The notes under the pieces were generated by a model. The model searched no databases. It saw only the letters and a program-made list of their open reading frames with translations, and was not told where the DNA came from. Positions 36,568 to 46,605 of a stretch of 64,000 bases of DNA are shown here, one piece after another (the first letter of the stretch is position 1; every line of letters starts with the position of its first letter). This DNA comes from Peribacillus sp. ACCC06369 (lineage in GTDB: Bacteria > Bacillota > Bacilli > Bacillales > DSM-1321): the NCBI RefSeq assembly GCF_030348945.1, contig NZ_JAUCEN010000002.1, positions 2,914,001 through 2,978,000 on the forward strand, given 5' to 3'. Position numbers and translations under genes: made by a program.

Positions 36568-37348
36568 AGTTATCCTCCCTTTTCTCGTGATAATGACTAC
36601 TTATACTATTTTAACCGCTTTTAATTAGGGATCCCGAAAATTCAAGGTAATCCAGCAGTTCTATATATGCTCAATAATTGAGAATAATACCATCTTCAAT
36701 CCTCTTAAACGTGTCATTCTTCACTCATAATAAGGACGTTATATCTTCAACAAAATGAAAGTTTTTTGGAACAAAAATTATTTGCCGTTTGGAAACAGGG
36801 CTAAATAATACTGTGCAAATGATTTAGACTGTTACTGAATGAATTGCCTATATCATTCCATTTGGTTTTACCTTTACTATTAATATTCGTTGGTATTTTG
36901 GACACATGCCATTCGTACTGAAAAAAATCTTTTCAAAGTGATGAGCATTCCAAAAGATTAAGAACTGCTTTTTTGTTTCAGGAACGAAATCGGAAGATGG
37001 GAATGAAGTAGCCATCATTTTCAGAGGCTACTGAATCTACCGTAACAAAAAACGAGTATAAATGCCTCTCTTCAAGCTATGAATTCCATTTACAATCGGG
37101 GCATTGCATTTTATACACGTCTTGTCTTAATTTAGTTATTCCCATAAAACATAACACATCGTTACGATTTAGCTCTATCTCGATTTATTGATCCTTTCAA
37201 TCGAAAGATTAATACCGATCATGCCATTTCAAGTGGACCACATTTCATTCTAATTGCCCTAATTTTAAAACTACGACTAAAACAATTTTATTTGGTTAAC
37301 TTGATGCAAATGGCGCCAGACACTGTCCAAACCCGCACAAAAAAACGG
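36568..37348. other. Long intergenic region without a gene
   Basis: About 0.78 kb, AT-rich, with stop codons in all frames and no ribosome-binding-site/ORF pair that I trust. A palindromic GGCGCC sits in TGGCGCCAGACACTGTCC (about 37313), a phrase I associate with dispersed repeats in Bacillus genomes, but I cannot confirm it. Confidence 0.5.
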
Positions 37349-37377
37349 TTGACAGCGTTTTCTTATAAAGATAGTAT
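37349..37377 (+). promoter_or_regulatory. glpT promoter with overlapping cre site
   Basis: TTGACA (37349-37354), a 17-base spacer and TAGTAT (37372-37377) form a sigma-A promoter. TGACAGCGTTTTCT at 37350-37363 matches the CcpA cre consensus at all but one or two positions and covers the -35, so CcpA would block initiation. About 150 bases of leader follow, ending in a GGGTTTTTTT tract before the gene; in B. subtilis glp transcripts GlpP antitermination acts in such leaders, but I could not draw a convincing single hairpin here. Confidence 0.7.
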
Positions 37378-37525
37378 ATTTATTACAAGTTAACGATGAT
37401 GGAGATTTGGAGACTCATGCTTTAATAGACCTTTTAAACAAAAAGGGCACTATTTAGGTGTGGGTTTTTTTATGTTTCAACATCGATACTTAACTTGGTT
37501 CAAAATTATAATAAGGAGGAATTCG

Positions 37526-38887
37526 ATGCTCAAATTATTTAAGCCTGCCCTACCAGTGGAAAGATTACCTGAAGATAAAATAGATTCTGAATATAAGAAA
37601 CTCAGATTACAAGTTTTCATCGGAATCTTCATTGGTTATGCAGCGTACTATTTAATTCGCAAAAACTTTACCATGGCAATGCCATATTTAAAGGAGGAAG
37701 GGTTTACAACTGGAGAGCTGGGTCTTGCATTATCAGCCATTTCGATTTCATATGGGATAAGTAAGTTTGTAATGGGAACTGTGTCAGACCGAAGTAATGC
37801 ACGGTACTTCTTGCCAGTAGGATTGATTCTTGCTGGAATTGTTAGCTTACTTATGGGCGTCGTTCCATTTTTCACATCATCGGTTGCAATTATGTTTATT
37901 ATGTTATTCATTAATGGATGGTTTCAAGGAATGGGTTGGCCTCCATCAGGCCGAGTACTTGTTCACTGGTTTAGTGTTAGTGAAAGAGGTGGAAAAACAG
38001 CGGTATGGAATGTTGCCCATAACGTGGGTGGTGGCTTAATGGCACCATTGGCGATTGCAGGTGTCTCCATCTTTGCAACATTTATGGGTTCTTCTTATTC
38101 AGGTTATGAAGGGATTTTTATACTACCTGCTATAGTTGCTATTATAATCGCAATCATTTCTTTTATCTTAATACGCGATACACCACAATCAGTTGGATTA
38201 CCTCCAATTGAAGAGTATCGTAATGATTTTCCAAATAAAATGAAAAAAACGTTTGAAACAGAATTGACAACAAAAGAGATATTATTTAAATATGTTTTAA
38301 ATAACAAATGGGTTTGGGCGATTGCGATTGCAAACATCTTTGTTTATTTCGTCCGTTATGGGGTACTTGATTGGGCTCCGACCTATTTAAGCGAAGAAAA
38401 AGGCTTCAACATGGACGAATCCAGTACGGCTTATTTCTTATATGAATGGGCAGGCATTCCGGGAACTTTATTATGCGGTTATATCTCGGATAAAGTTTTT
38501 AAAGGGCGTCGTGGACCGGCTGGGGTTGTCTTTATGCTAGGAGTATTAATCGCAGTCCTTGTTTACTGGTTTAACCCTGCAGGTAACCCAATGATTGATA
38601 TTATTTCACTAATTGCTATTGGATTCTTAATTTATGGGCCTGTAATGTTAATTGGTCTACAAGCACTTGATTTAGTTCCTAAAAAAGCTGCCGGTACTGC
38701 AGCAGGACTGACTGGCTTATTTGGATATTTAGGTGGATCAGTAGCGGCTAATGCCATTATGGGATATGTAGTGGACTTTGCAGGTTGGAATGCAGGCTTT
38801 ACATTGATAACAATTTCTTGTGTTCTAGCAGTAGTGGTTTTTGCATTTACATGGAATGTTCGTGGACAGGAAGTAGTAAAAGGCTAA
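37526..38887 (+). CDS. glpT: Glycerol-3-phosphate transporter GlpT
   Basis: 453 residues from the ATG at 37526, which has AAGGAGGAATTCG upstream; the 22-codon longer frame is leader sequence. It has about 12 membrane helices and organophosphate:phosphate antiporter features: [17 protein letters not shown] near helix 1-2, [20 protein letters not shown] and [15 protein letters not shown]. It imports glycerol-3-phosphate (and fosfomycin) in exchange for phosphate. Catabolite control is indicated by the cre site at its promoter. Length is normal. Confidence 0.94.
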   Translation: MLKLFKPALPVERLPEDKIDSEYKKLRLQVFIGIFIGYAAYYLIRKNFTMAMPYLKEEGFTTGELGLALSAISISYGISKFVMGTVSDRSNARYFLPVGLILAGIVSLLMGVVPFFTSSVAIMFIMLFINGWFQGMGWPPSGRVLVHWFSVSERGGKTAVWNVAHNVGGGLMAPLAIAGVSIFATFMGSSYSGYEGIFILPAIVAIIIAIISFILIRDTPQSVGLPPIEEYRNDFPNKMKKTFETELTTKEILFKYVLNNKWVWAIAIANIFVYFVRYGVLDWAPTYLSEEKGFNMDESSTAYFLYEWAGIPGTLLCGYISDKVFKGRRGPAGVVFMLGVLIAVLVYWFNPAGNPMIDIISLIAIGFLIYGPVMLIGLQALDLVPKKAAGTAAGLTGLFGYLGGSVAANAIMGYVVDFAGWNAGFTLITISCVLAVVVFAFTWNVRGQEVVKG

Positions 38888-38912
38888 TACAGGAAACATT
38901 TAGCTCAAGCTT

Positions 38913-38948
38913 CCCCTTTAGATGTATTTCTAAGGGGGATTAATTTTT
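38913..38948 (+). terminator. Intrinsic terminator of glpT
   Basis: CCCCTTTAG pairs with CTAAGGGG around ATGTATTT, followed by ATTAATTTTTT, 26 bp after the stop. Confidence 0.8.
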
Positions 38949-39082
38949 TAGGACAATGGCCAAAAATACCACAAAATAAACTTACAAGCCTCATTCATAA
39001 TCTGAATATTCGGTTTTTTTATCTTCGCACGCAGGTGTGCGTATGAATGAGCAAAATTTCATATTAAAATATTATTATACAA

Positions 39083-39124
39083 TAAAAAACTATGCCTATA
39101 AACCAATGGTCCAATAGGCATAGT
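39083..39124 (-). terminator. Intrinsic terminator of the ansA-aspA operon
   Basis: ACTATGCCTAT pairs perfectly with ATAGGCATAGT, followed by six Ts on the minus strand, about 50 bp after the aspartase stop. Confidence 0.88.
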
Positions 39125-39171
39125 CATACCAACAAAATTATATAGTTTAATGTCTTCTACAAATTTACTGG

Positions 39172-40602
39172 TTATTCCCGATCGAAAAGAGATGCACCTG
39201 CTATACCAGGCTTTGTCATCTCATAAGGATTTAAAATTAAATCCAATTCTTCTTCAGTTAACACATCATACTGTAAACAAAGTTCGCGAACTGATTTTCC
39301 TTTTAAAATCGCTTCACGCGCAATACGTGAAACCACTTCGTAACCAAGGTGCGGGTTGACCGCTGTAATCACTCCAACACTTTGTTCGACATAATCTTTT
39401 AAATGTTGCTCATTCGCTTCAATGCCTTCTAAACAATAATCTGTAAAGACATTAAAAGCATTGTTCATAATGCTGATAGATTGCAATAAATTGAATACAA
39501 GCACTGGCTCCATTACATTCAACTCTAGTTGCCCCGCTTCTGATGCTAAGCATATCGTATTATCGTTCCCGATCACTTGGAAAGCGACTTGATTAATTAA
39601 TTCTGGCATTACTGGATTTACTTTTCCTGGCATGATGGATGAACCTGGTTGACGAGCTGGAAGAGTGATTTCTCCTAATCCCGCTCTTGGTCCTGAAGCC
39701 ATCAAACGTAAATCATTAGCAATTTTAGACATATTCATCATACATACTTTCAATGAAGCTGAAACTTCAGTATATGCATCCGTATTTTGGGTTGCATCTA
39801 CTAAATGTTCTGCTCCGACAAGTGGCAATTCACTGATTTCAGCTAAATACTTAACAACATTTTCAATGTAACGCGGATCTGCATTTAATCCCGTTCCAAC
39901 TGCAGTTGCTCCCATATTCACTTCATATAAATGTTGACGTGATTGACTGATTCTTTTTATATCCCGCTCTAATACGCGACTATATGCTTCAAATTCTTGC
40001 CCGAGACGAATTGGCACTGCATCCTGAAGATGTGTGCGACCCATTTTGATAACATGATCAAATTGTTTTGCTTTATTCTTTAGGACCGTACTCATCTTTG
40101 TCATTGTTTGTATTAACTGCTCTAATAGTCGTAGTGTTGATAAATGAATGGCAGTTGGAAATACGTCATTCGTCGATTGTGACATGTTAACGTGGCTGTT
40201 TGGACTAACATGAACATACTCACCTTTATTGTGTCCCATAAGTTCTAACGCTCGGTTGGCAACGATTTCATTAATGTTCATATTCATCGAAGTGCCCGCG
40301 CCGCCTTGAATTGGGTCAACGATGAAATATTCATGCCACTTTCCATCGACCACTTCATCTGACGCTTTAACGATAGCGTTTCCAATACCTTCATACAAGC
40401 GTTTGGTATCCATATTTGCTAAAGCGGCTGCTTTTTTTATCATAGCAAGTGCACGAATCATTTCTTCATTGACTTTATAACCGGTAATCGGAAAATTTTC
40501 TACAGCGCGTAAAGTTTGTATTCCATAATAAACATCTGCTGGAATTTCCTTTTCCCCAAGAAAGTCTTTTTCAATTCGGTATGTTCTCTCATCTATCAAC
40601 AT
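39172..40602 (-). CDS. aspA: Aspartate ammonia-lyase
   Basis: 476 residues from the ATG at 40602, preceded by GGCAAGAGGAA; the longer open frame overlaps the asparaginase gene and lacks a site. Fumarase/aspartase-superfamily signatures are clear: GRTHLQDAVPIRLGQEF, MNMNINEIVANRA and the catalytic loop GSSIMPGKVNPVMPE. It converts L-aspartate to fumarate plus ammonia, completing asparagine use after the upstream asparaginase, 23 bp away. B. subtilis names it ansB. Regulation is expected from the divergent AnsR-like repressor. Confidence 0.95.
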   Translation of the reverse strand: MLIDERTYRIEKDFLGEKEIPADVYYGIQTLRAVENFPITGYKVNEEMIRALAMIKKAAALANMDTKRLYEGIGNAIVKASDEVVDGKWHEYFIVDPIQGGAGTSMNMNINEIVANRALELMGHNKGEYVHVSPNSHVNMSQSTNDVFPTAIHLSTLRLLEQLIQTMTKMSTVLKNKAKQFDHVIKMGRTHLQDAVPIRLGQEFEAYSRVLERDIKRISQSRQHLYEVNMGATAVGTGLNADPRYIENVVKYLAEISELPLVGAEHLVDATQNTDAYTEVSASLKVCMMNMSKIANDLRLMASGPRAGLGEITLPARQPGSSIMPGKVNPVMPELINQVAFQVIGNDNTICLASEAGQLELNVMEPVLVFNLLQSISIMNNAFNVFTDYCLEGIEANEQHLKDYVEQSVGVITAVNPHLGYEVVSRIAREAILKGKSVRELCLQYDVLTEEELDLILNPYEMTKPGIAGASLFDRE

Positions 40603-40625
40603 TTCCTCTTGCCCCTTTGTTTGTT

Positions 40626-41633
40626 CTAGAATGTAATGTCCTCTGCAATCGGTGTTTCCATCAATTCCTTCACCTTTTTGGGATCCTGTGTCTTTGCTAA
40701 TATCCACATCAACTTAGGAACGATGGCTTCTGTATTCATATTTCTGGAACGAATGATGACATTCTTATTTACTTTTCGTCCCACTTCGTATATATCCATA
40801 TCCTCCCCTTCCTCTAAACATTGGGTAGTAATGACAATGGATATTCCACACTCGGCCAACTCATTCAACTTCTCTAAAATATTTCTTCCTTGAAACGGAA
40901 TACCTCCGCTCCCATAACTTTCAATTACAATTCCCCGATATTGATTTTTCAGAAAATCAAAGAATTCGGGCTTAATCCCCGGATATAGCTTAACCAAAGC
41001 AACATCAGTACAAATGGAAGCATCTAACTTGGCTTCCTTATTCTTTGTTGATTGAACTGGCTTAAGATACTCAATTTTATCTTTTGATATGGAAGCAATA
41101 TAAGGATAATTAATACTTTCAAACGAATCATAGCTTTTCGTTCTCAATTTAATGGCCCTTGTACCCTGGATGACTCTACCATCAAAAACTACATATACGC
41201 CTCCAATATCTTCACAAGCAAACCGAATCGCATCAGAGATATTTCTTTTGGCATCCGTCTTTTTAAAGGCAATTGGGATTTGAGAACCTGTAATAATAAC
41301 TGGTTTCCCTAAATCTTGTAACATATATGAGAGCGCAGCTGAAGTGTAAGCCATCGTATCTGTCCCATGGGTGATCACAAAGCCATCGTAATCATGGTAG
41401 TGCTCATGGATGGATTGTGCCATTTCTGTCCAATCTTCCGGCTGCATATTTGTACTATCGATATTCATCAAAGGCTTACTATCAATCTGACATAAATCTA
41501 ATCCCGGAAGGTGACCTAAAATTTCGTCAGCTTTCATCCCTGGAACCAGTCCATTTTCCCCTTCTAACGATGCAATTGTACCACCGGTAGTAATTAACAT
41601 CAACTTCTTAATTTTTGACTTCAATTTCTCCAA
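40626..41633 (-). CDS. ansA: L-asparaginase (type I, cytoplasmic)
   Basis: 335 residues. I start at TTG 41633 because AGGGGG lies seven bases upstream; the ATG at 41714 has no binding site and adds residues absent from the family. Catalytic threonines are in TTGGTIAS (about residue 14) and [10 protein letters not shown] (about 95), with Asp and Lys of the same triad. The sequence matches B. subtilis AnsA along its length ([36 protein letters not shown]). It hydrolyses asparagine to aspartate plus ammonia; there is no signal peptide. Confidence 0.95.
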   Translation of the reverse strand: MEKLKSKIKKLMLITTGGTIASLEGENGLVPGMKADEILGHLPGLDLCQIDSKPLMNIDSTNMQPEDWTEMAQSIHEHYHDYDGFVITHGTDTMAYTSAALSYMLQDLGKPVIITGSQIPIAFKKTDAKRNISDAIRFACEDIGGVYVVFDGRVIQGTRAIKLRTKSYDSFESINYPYIASISKDKIEYLKPVQSTKNKEAKLDASICTDVALVKLYPGIKPEFFDFLKNQYRGIVIESYGSGGIPFQGRNILEKLNELAECGISIVITTQCLEEGEDMDIYEVGRKVNKNVIIRSRNMNTEAIVPKLMWILAKTQDPKKVKELMETPIAEDITF

Positions 41634-41715
41634 TTTACTACCCCCTATAAAGCCTCCCTGTATCCCAATCATTCTAAGCATCTCAGAAAGGATGTATTCA
41701 TTGTAAATGTTCATG

Positions 41716-41789
41716 TTACGCGTACATCACATGTAATTATAGTTCTGTTCAAGTGTGAAATCAAGCTAAAGTTATTCATTACGCGTACA
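41716..41789. promoter_or_regulatory. Two TTACGCGTACA boxes: candidate AnsR operators
   Basis: TTACGCGTACA occurs at 41716-41726 and 41779-41789, 63 bp apart, in the divergent region between ansA and ansR. The core TACGCGTA is a perfect palindrome. Duplication of the site on both sides of the ansA promoter region fits repression of ansA-aspA by AnsR and possible autoregulation. Confidence 0.6.
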
Positions 41790-41842
41790 CTTTATTGTCA
41801 TATGATGGTATAATGGATTTATATAAAAGGAGAGTAATAAAA

Positions 41843-42241
41843 ATGATATTAAATAGATTAACTACATTAAGGAAGTGCAAAAGGTGGTCTTTGCAATATA
41901 CGGCTGACAGGCTCGGAATCGCCAAGAGTACCTATGCAGGTTACGAATCGGGCCACCGCCGCCCTTCATTAGAAACGATTAATTTATTAGCCGGCTTATA
42001 TGATACATCCACCGATTATCTTCTAGGTAGAGTAGATTATCCAGCTTCTCTGCCTAAAGAGGTTTCCACAGAATCACTTCAGGTCTTGGAATTAACCGAT
42101 TTATCAAATATGAAGCTTTCTGTCGATGGAATTTCTCTTTCTGAAGAAGAAACGATTCAATTTATTGCTTTTATTAGAGCTAAGCGAGAAGTGGAAGTAA
42201 ATCGAGATAAACTTAATAAAACAAAAGAGCCATTGGGCTAA
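41843..42241 (+). CDS. ansR: AnsR-like HTH repressor of asparagine catabolism
   Basis: 132 residues from the ATG at 41843, preceded by AAAGGAGAG. The N-terminal Xre-type helix-turn-helix (LRKCKRWSLQYTADRLGIAK, then STYAGYESGHRRPSLETIN) matches B. subtilis AnsR, and the C-terminal half (SVDGISLSEEETIQFIAFIR) also agrees. It represses the ansAB operon in the absence of asparagine. It is divergent from ansA, as in B. subtilis, and shares the promoter region containing two TACGCGTA palindromes. It is slightly longer than the B. subtilis protein. Confidence 0.92.
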   Translation: MILNRLTTLRKCKRWSLQYTADRLGIAKSTYAGYESGHRRPSLETINLLAGLYDTSTDYLLGRVDYPASLPKEVSTESLQVLELTDLSNMKLSVDGISLSEEETIQFIAFIRAKREVEVNRDKLNKTKEPLG

Positions 42242-43076
42242 GTTCTGGTAAGTGGAATCTGATATAACCTTTCATTTAGCAACAAAAATACGAAATCAAA
42301 TTGCTATTTTCCTGAAACATTTATGAGGGACAGAACCGTTTGACATAACGCAGGGTCTTATAGTTATAAAGTGGACTTATTGCACTATCTCCTGATAGTT
42401 GGGATTAACTTACTTGGAAAATTAAGATATGGTAGGCTTGATAGATTCTTTAAGAACATGAACTCCCTTAACTTTTGTTAGGATAAGTTGTCCTCGTTAT
42501 TGAAGTTCGCACTTCCATGACTAAAATGATCGCTATTTTTTTATGACAAGATAATATGTGTACAAATAGATTATACTACTAACTGGTCTGGGCTCTGTAA
42601 TAAACCAATGTCCCGAGAAAGTAAGTTGGAGGTTTTTTATCATTTAATAGAAGAAAGTCGTCTTATCATAGATCCTCCATTATTTTTATCCTGTTTTCCA
42701 CTCTTCTTACAAAAAAATTTAACAGAATTTTTTGTAATTCTTCCGTTTTCCCTCCATTTATTCGCTTATTTAAATTTAATCACTCCGACTTTCCAATGAC
42801 AGAAAAAACCATAGCATAGCTCATGGTTTTTTCCCAATCTCATATATGGAAATTAATGAAATCTTTAAAAGAAAATACGAAGCTGAATGTTGGAACCATC
42901 ATCATGAAGTGGAACATACGTTATTATTCATGTGCTGTTTTTCGGAAAGCGAAATTTTATAAGCCTTAAAAGAATGGGAAATTGCTTAAGCAAACAATAA
43001 AATTGCAATACCTTGCTAGTACTATCTTATGAGCATATTTTAAAAATGACTAAACTATATACTGCTTCCCAATAAA
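42242..43076. other. Intergenic region with an orphan terminator
   Basis: About 0.83 kb. A strong hairpin with T tract sits at 42803-42832 (AAAAAACCAT paired with ATGGTTTTTT); the short open frame before it (42608-42799) has no binding site. After it, 42846-42959 could encode MEINEIFKRKYEAECWNHHH and 17 more residues, again without a binding site, possibly a gene fragment. Nothing here is annotated with confidence. Confidence 0.45.
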
Positions 43077-43244
43077 TTAAGGCATCTCGTCTTCTTTTTC
43101 CCGATTTTTAAAAGCTTCATGTGTGACAATATCCTCTATCTGTTCATATTGTCGACTGTGTTCTTTCTCTTCGCTTATTCTATTATTAGGTAAATTCCCT
43201 GGATGTCCTTTTTCTTTGTGATTAAAATTTTTACCACGACTCAT
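43077..43244 (-). CDS. Small hydrophilic protein (55 aa)
   Basis: 55 codons from ATG 43244 (MSRGKNFNHKEKGHPGNLPN, then NRISEEKEHSRQYEQIEDIV, then THEAFKNREKEDEMP), with AAAGGAGAGA upstream. An ATG two codons earlier is an alternative start. The protein is highly charged, lacks Cys and Trp and is probably disordered, like many minor spore or stress proteins of bacilli. I do not recognise the family. It is isolated, with no co-directional neighbour close by. Confidence 0.65.
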   Translation of the reverse strand: MSRGKNFNHKEKGHPGNLPNNRISEEKEHSRQYEQIEDIVTHEAFKNREKEDEMP

Positions 43245-43432
43245 ATTCATTCTCTCCTTTCTATTCTTGTTTGTTTAGTTTTCCCAAGCGTAAAAAAAAT
43301 ATGATTTAATTTCCCTTTTTACTGATCGTGAATCATTTTGTTAATAAGGAACTTTCATTCTAGGTTGACTCACATCTCATTGCTTCTTGCTTTAATGAAG
43401 GCTGTTTTACATTGTTGCCTTAAGCAGTTTGG
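43245..43432. other. Intergenic stretch; with 43520-43718 part of a 0.6 kb near-empty region
   Basis: The region between the 55-residue protein and mmuM (43245-43841) contains one candidate micro-ORF at 43433-43519 and the mmuM terminator at 43719-43764. I see nothing else. Confidence 0.5.
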
Positions 43433-43519
43433 CTAAAAAAGTAAAGGTGAATCTGAACCTGCTGCAAAATCGGATACATTACTCTCTAAATCCCGAGAGA
43501 TAGCACCTAATATTTCCAA
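43433..43519 (-). CDS. Candidate 28-residue peptide (uncertain)
   Basis: AAAGGAGG lies three bases before a TTG at 43519 that opens 28 codons: MEILGAISRDLESNVSDFAA then GSDSPLLF. The reading has natural protein composition, an amphipathic acidic helix and a hydrophobic tail. There is no flanking export or modification gene, and the frame is closed by a TAG 10 codons upstream. The strong Shine-Dalgarno is the main support. Confidence 0.3.
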   Translation of the reverse strand: MEILGAISRDLESNVSDFAAGSDSPLLF

Positions 43520-43718
43520 ATCCCTCCTTTCTCGTTCAATATTCGTCTAATTGTACATCATGACCCAAGCAATCAAGCGGCAAGATCTGCAACCACCGTT
43601 AAGTAGGCGCAATTCGGTCAAGTGCATACATGAAACGAATCAACTTATTTCAGAAGCCCCTAGAAACAATAAGAAATTCTCCCTTTCCTTTCAATAACTC
43701 AAATCTGAATAAAGAGAC

Positions 43719-43764
43719 AAAAAGAACAGGAACCGCCTGATTAAGACGATTCCTGTTCTTTTTA
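43719..43764. terminator. Intrinsic terminator downstream of mmuM
   Basis: AAAGAACAGGAA-CG pairs with CG-TTCCTGTTCTTT around an about 11-base loop, with T tracts on both strands, about 80 bp after the mmuM stop. Confidence 0.85.
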
Positions 43765-43841
43765 TTTTTGACAAGACGAGAGGGAGGGTTTTCCCACTTC
43801 TTACATAGCTTATAAAAACAGTTTGAAATCCAAAAAAAAGG

Positions 43842-44804
43842 CTATGAGGATACCACCTCGGATGGTCGCCACTTTCTTGAAATCTCTTCAATATGATGAG
43901 GTGCCGTTCTGCAGCAACCTCCAATCAAACGTGCCCCTGCATGGTGCCATTCTTCGGATTTCAGGTCGAACTTGTTACAAGATTCTTGACCATGCCATGT
44001 TTTGGTATCCGGATTATAAGTTTCACCAGAATTCGGATAAACAATAATTGGTTTTTTCGTGTTTGCACTCAACACATTGATAGCTTCCGTGACAACTGAT
44101 ACTGGTGCACAGTTAATGCCAATCGCTGCAATTTGCTCATTTTCCTCAAACAACCTCGTACACTCCTCCAGCAATGTACCGTCACTTATCGCTTTCTCAT
44201 CTTTCAAGGAAAAGGATAGCCAAGCATACACTTCTGGATAATCTTTCAATAATGAATCCAATACTTTTGCTTCTTGAAGGGATGGAATCGTTTCAAATGC
44301 TAAGAGATCAGCACCTGCTTCAATCAAAACTGATATTCTTGGGCGATGAAATTCTACTAAGGTTTCATCTGAAACACCATAGTTTCCTACATATTCTGAA
44401 CCATCTGCAAGGTACGCCCCATAAGGTCCAACTGATGCAGCAACCAATGGCTTGGGTCTATTTGTTTGCGTTTCATCCTTCCAATAATCATCCCTTGCTT
44501 TCCTTGCGAGTAACACCGTTTTCCGAATTAACTCCATGGCCTCTTTTTCTTGTATCCCATGCAGGGAGAAACCTTCAATGGTGGCTTGGTAGCTTGCAGT
44601 TATCGCACAGTCCGCTCCAGCACGAAAATAAGCAGAGTGAACCTTATAAATCACTTCTGGATTTTCAATTAATACACGTGCAGACCACAGGGGATCGTCC
44701 AAATCACATCCATACCGCTCAAGCTCTGTAGCTAGAGCTCCGTCCAGAATCATGACTGAATGATCTCGTAAAATAGCGTCAATTGGGTTTATTTTATTCT
44801 TCAT
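43842..44804 (-). CDS. mmuM: Homocysteine S-methyltransferase (S-methylmethionine-dependent)
   Basis: 320 residues from the ATG at 44804, preceded by AAAGAGGAG; the longer frame lies within the permease gene. The zinc-cysteine pattern of the family is complete: GINCAPV (first Cys, about 240) and [11 protein letters not shown] (paired Cys, about 305). The N-terminal [24 protein letters not shown] is split here as [13 protein letters not shown] and DPLWSA and is typical of MmuM/YbgG. It transfers a methyl group from S-methylmethionine to homocysteine. It overlaps the permease gene by 4 bp and is under the S-box. Confidence 0.93.
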   Translation of the reverse strand: MKNKINPIDAILRDHSVMILDGALATELERYGCDLDDPLWSARVLIENPEVIYKVHSAYFRAGADCAITASYQATIEGFSLHGIQEKEAMELIRKTVLLARKARDDYWKDETQTNRPKPLVAASVGPYGAYLADGSEYVGNYGVSDETLVEFHRPRISVLIEAGADLLAFETIPSLQEAKVLDSLLKDYPEVYAWLSFSLKDEKAISDGTLLEECTRLFEENEQIAAIGINCAPVSVVTEAINVLSANTKKPIIVYPNSGETYNPDTKTWHGQESCNKFDLKSEEWHHAGARLIGGCCRTAPHHIEEISRKWRPSEVVSS

Positions 44805-46189
44805 GATTTTACTCCTCTTTTCTTTGAAGATTGTGTAATATAATAAGTTCCATAGCAAAACAAAATAAATGGAATACCACAATAAAGTGCTATCCTTTGT
44901 GTAGGGTCAAAGGCAATTCCTATACAAGAAGCAAGACAGAGTATGAAAGAAACGATTGGTACGAACGGATATAATGGTGTACGATAAGCCAAATCATTTA
45001 CTGAATTTCCTTCTTTTATAAAACGTCTTCTGAATAGGAACTGTGAAGCGCTAATACTCATCCAAACTACAACCACGGCTAGACCCGAAATGGATACAAG
45101 GACGATATACACCGTATCCGGTGCAATAATACTCGAAAACAAGGCTAAGCCACCACCCAACATACTGAAAATGACTGCATTTATCGGAACACCTCTTTTT
45201 GTCAATTTTGCAAATATAGGTGATATCGTTTTCTTATCTGCAAGGGACCAAAGCATTCTGGAAGAGGCATATAGACCTGAGTTTGCAGCAGACAAAATGG
45301 CAGTTAAAATAACAAAGTTCATGATATCCGCTGCATATGGCACTCCAATTCGTTCAAGAACTGCAACAAAGGGGCTCTCTAATACGCTTGCATCCGAAAC
45401 AGGCAATAATGCGGATAATACAACGATGGTTCCTACAAAAAAGATGATCAATCTCCATAATGTCATGCGGATTGCCTTTGGTATCGTTTTTTCTGGATTC
45501 ACAGTTTCTCCAGCTGCAATTCCGATTAATTCAGTTCCAGAAAATGCGAAATTCACCGCAAGCATCGTCATTATAATGGCAAAAGCACCATTCGGAAATA
45601 AACCTGCACTTGTAAAATTGGAAAATAGCGGTGCTGATTGTGAGTTAGTCATTGGAATAAAACCTACCATTGTCGCTGCTCCCAAAATAATAAATATCAC
45701 AATCGCAATTACCTTTATAGACGCAAACCAAAATTCGGATTCAGCGAAAAACTTAACGGTCCAAGCATTTAATGCCAAAACCAATATGGCAAATAGAGCA
45801 CTCCATATCCAGACATTGATTGATGGAAACCATCGCTGCATCAACAATCCTGCAGCCGTGAATTCCGAACCTAGTGCAACAGTCCAGGTTAGCCAATATA
45901 ACCAGGCTACTGTAAACCCTGTCCCTGGTCCGATGTATTTGGCTGCGTAGCTATGAAACGCACCTGTCTCGGGCATATGTACTGCCAGTTCACCTAGACA
46001 TAGCATAACTAGATAAACCACTAATGCTCCAATCAGATACGAAAGGATAGTGCCAAACGGGCCAGCCTGCTGAATCGTATAACCCGAACTTAAGAACAAA
46101 CCTGTTCCAATCACCCCGCCAAGCGATAGCATGATTAAATGCCGTGTTTTCATTTCCCTTTGAAATTCTTGTTTCCTTTTGTTCTCCAT
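44801..46189 (-). CDS. mmuP: Amino-acid permease, probable S-methylmethionine transporter
   Basis: 462 residues with 12 membrane helices of the amino acid-polyamine-organocation (AAT) family; the start [21 protein letters not shown] and the later [22 protein letters not shown] (split in text as [19 protein letters not shown]) are characteristic. Coupling by a 4-bp overlap to mmuM and a SAM riboswitch in its leader identify S-methylmethionine as the likely substrate, as with B. subtilis YbxG/YbgF-type or E. coli MmuP proteins. The symbol rests on context. Confidence 0.85.
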   Translation of the reverse strand: MENKRKQEFQREMKTRHLIMLSLGGVIGTGLFLSSGYTIQQAGPFGTILSYLIGALVVYLVMLCLGELAVHMPETGAFHSYAAKYIGPGTGFTVAWLYWLTWTVALGSEFTAAGLLMQRWFPSINVWIWSALFAILVLALNAWTVKFFAESEFWFASIKVIAIVIFIILGAATMVGFIPMTNSQSAPLFSNFTSAGLFPNGAFAIIMTMLAVNFAFSGTELIGIAAGETVNPEKTIPKAIRMTLWRLIIFFVGTIVVLSALLPVSDASVLESPFVAVLERIGVPYAADIMNFVILTAILSAANSGLYASSRMLWSLADKKTISPIFAKLTKRGVPINAVIFSMLGGGLALFSSIIAPDTVYIVLVSISGLAVVVVWMSISASQFLFRRRFIKEGNSVNDLAYRTPLYPFVPIVSFILCLASCIGIAFDPTQRIALYCGIPFILFCYGTYYITQSSKKRGVKS

Positions 46190-46213
46190 TCATACTCTCC
46201 TTTATCCTGCATC

Positions 46214-46374
46214 CAGAAAAAACGAAAACGCACTCTAAAAAGAGTGCGCTACTGACAAATAAAAACGTACGGTCTTATCTATCAAGGTTTCACCCCCTGG
46301 AATTAGCACAGTGTCTTAGCGGACCTGTTGCTGAGGTTTCATAGGGCCAGTCCCTCCACCTCTCTGGATAAGAA
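46214..46374 (-). promoter_or_regulatory. SAM (S-box) riboswitch with terminator
   Basis: On the minus strand the leader reads CTTATCCAGAGAGGTGGAGG, then GACTGGCCC, ATGAAACC and CAGCAAC, the conserved core of the S-box aptamer. Closing stem P1 is CTTATC (46371-46366) with GATAAG (46279-46274). A terminator hairpin (CGCACTCT/AGAGTGCG, 46248-46229) and T-rich tract follow. It lies 25 bp upstream of the permease gene; high SAM should terminate the transcript and shut off S-methylmethionine use. Confidence 0.95.
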
Positions 46375-46551
46375 ATTAATTTTTTATAACTTTATCAATC
46401 TATGAAAAAATTGTCAAGTTTTGTTTTGGAATATAAAGAATTCCCTTTACATTCTGACGATTTCGTCACCTCCGGCATGATTGCTTGTTTTGGTACAGTC
46501 GCTCACCGTATTAGAATTGCAGATAATGCTAACCGGGAATAAATTTGGTAT

Positions 46552-46594
46552 AAAAAAAAATGACGACATCTTAAAAGATGACGCCATTTTTTCT
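46552..46594. terminator. Intrinsic terminator of the Mhq-type operon
   Basis: AAAATGACGACATCTT and its near-complement AGATGACGCCATTTT pair around AAA, with T tracts on both strands, just after the flavin-reductase stop. Confidence 0.82.
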
Positions 46595-46605
46595 TTCTTA
46601 TCCAC

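Noticed and set aside
42608..42799. 63-codon plus-strand frame before the orphan hairpin at 42803
   Set aside because: No Shine-Dalgarno sequence and Phe/Leu-rich low-complexity translation; the hairpin is reported without a gene.
45090..45950. 286-codon plus-strand open frame opposite the amino-acid permease
   Set aside because: It is antisense to a clear permease gene, has no ribosome binding site and its translation lacks recognisable protein features; it mirrors the codon bias of the real gene.
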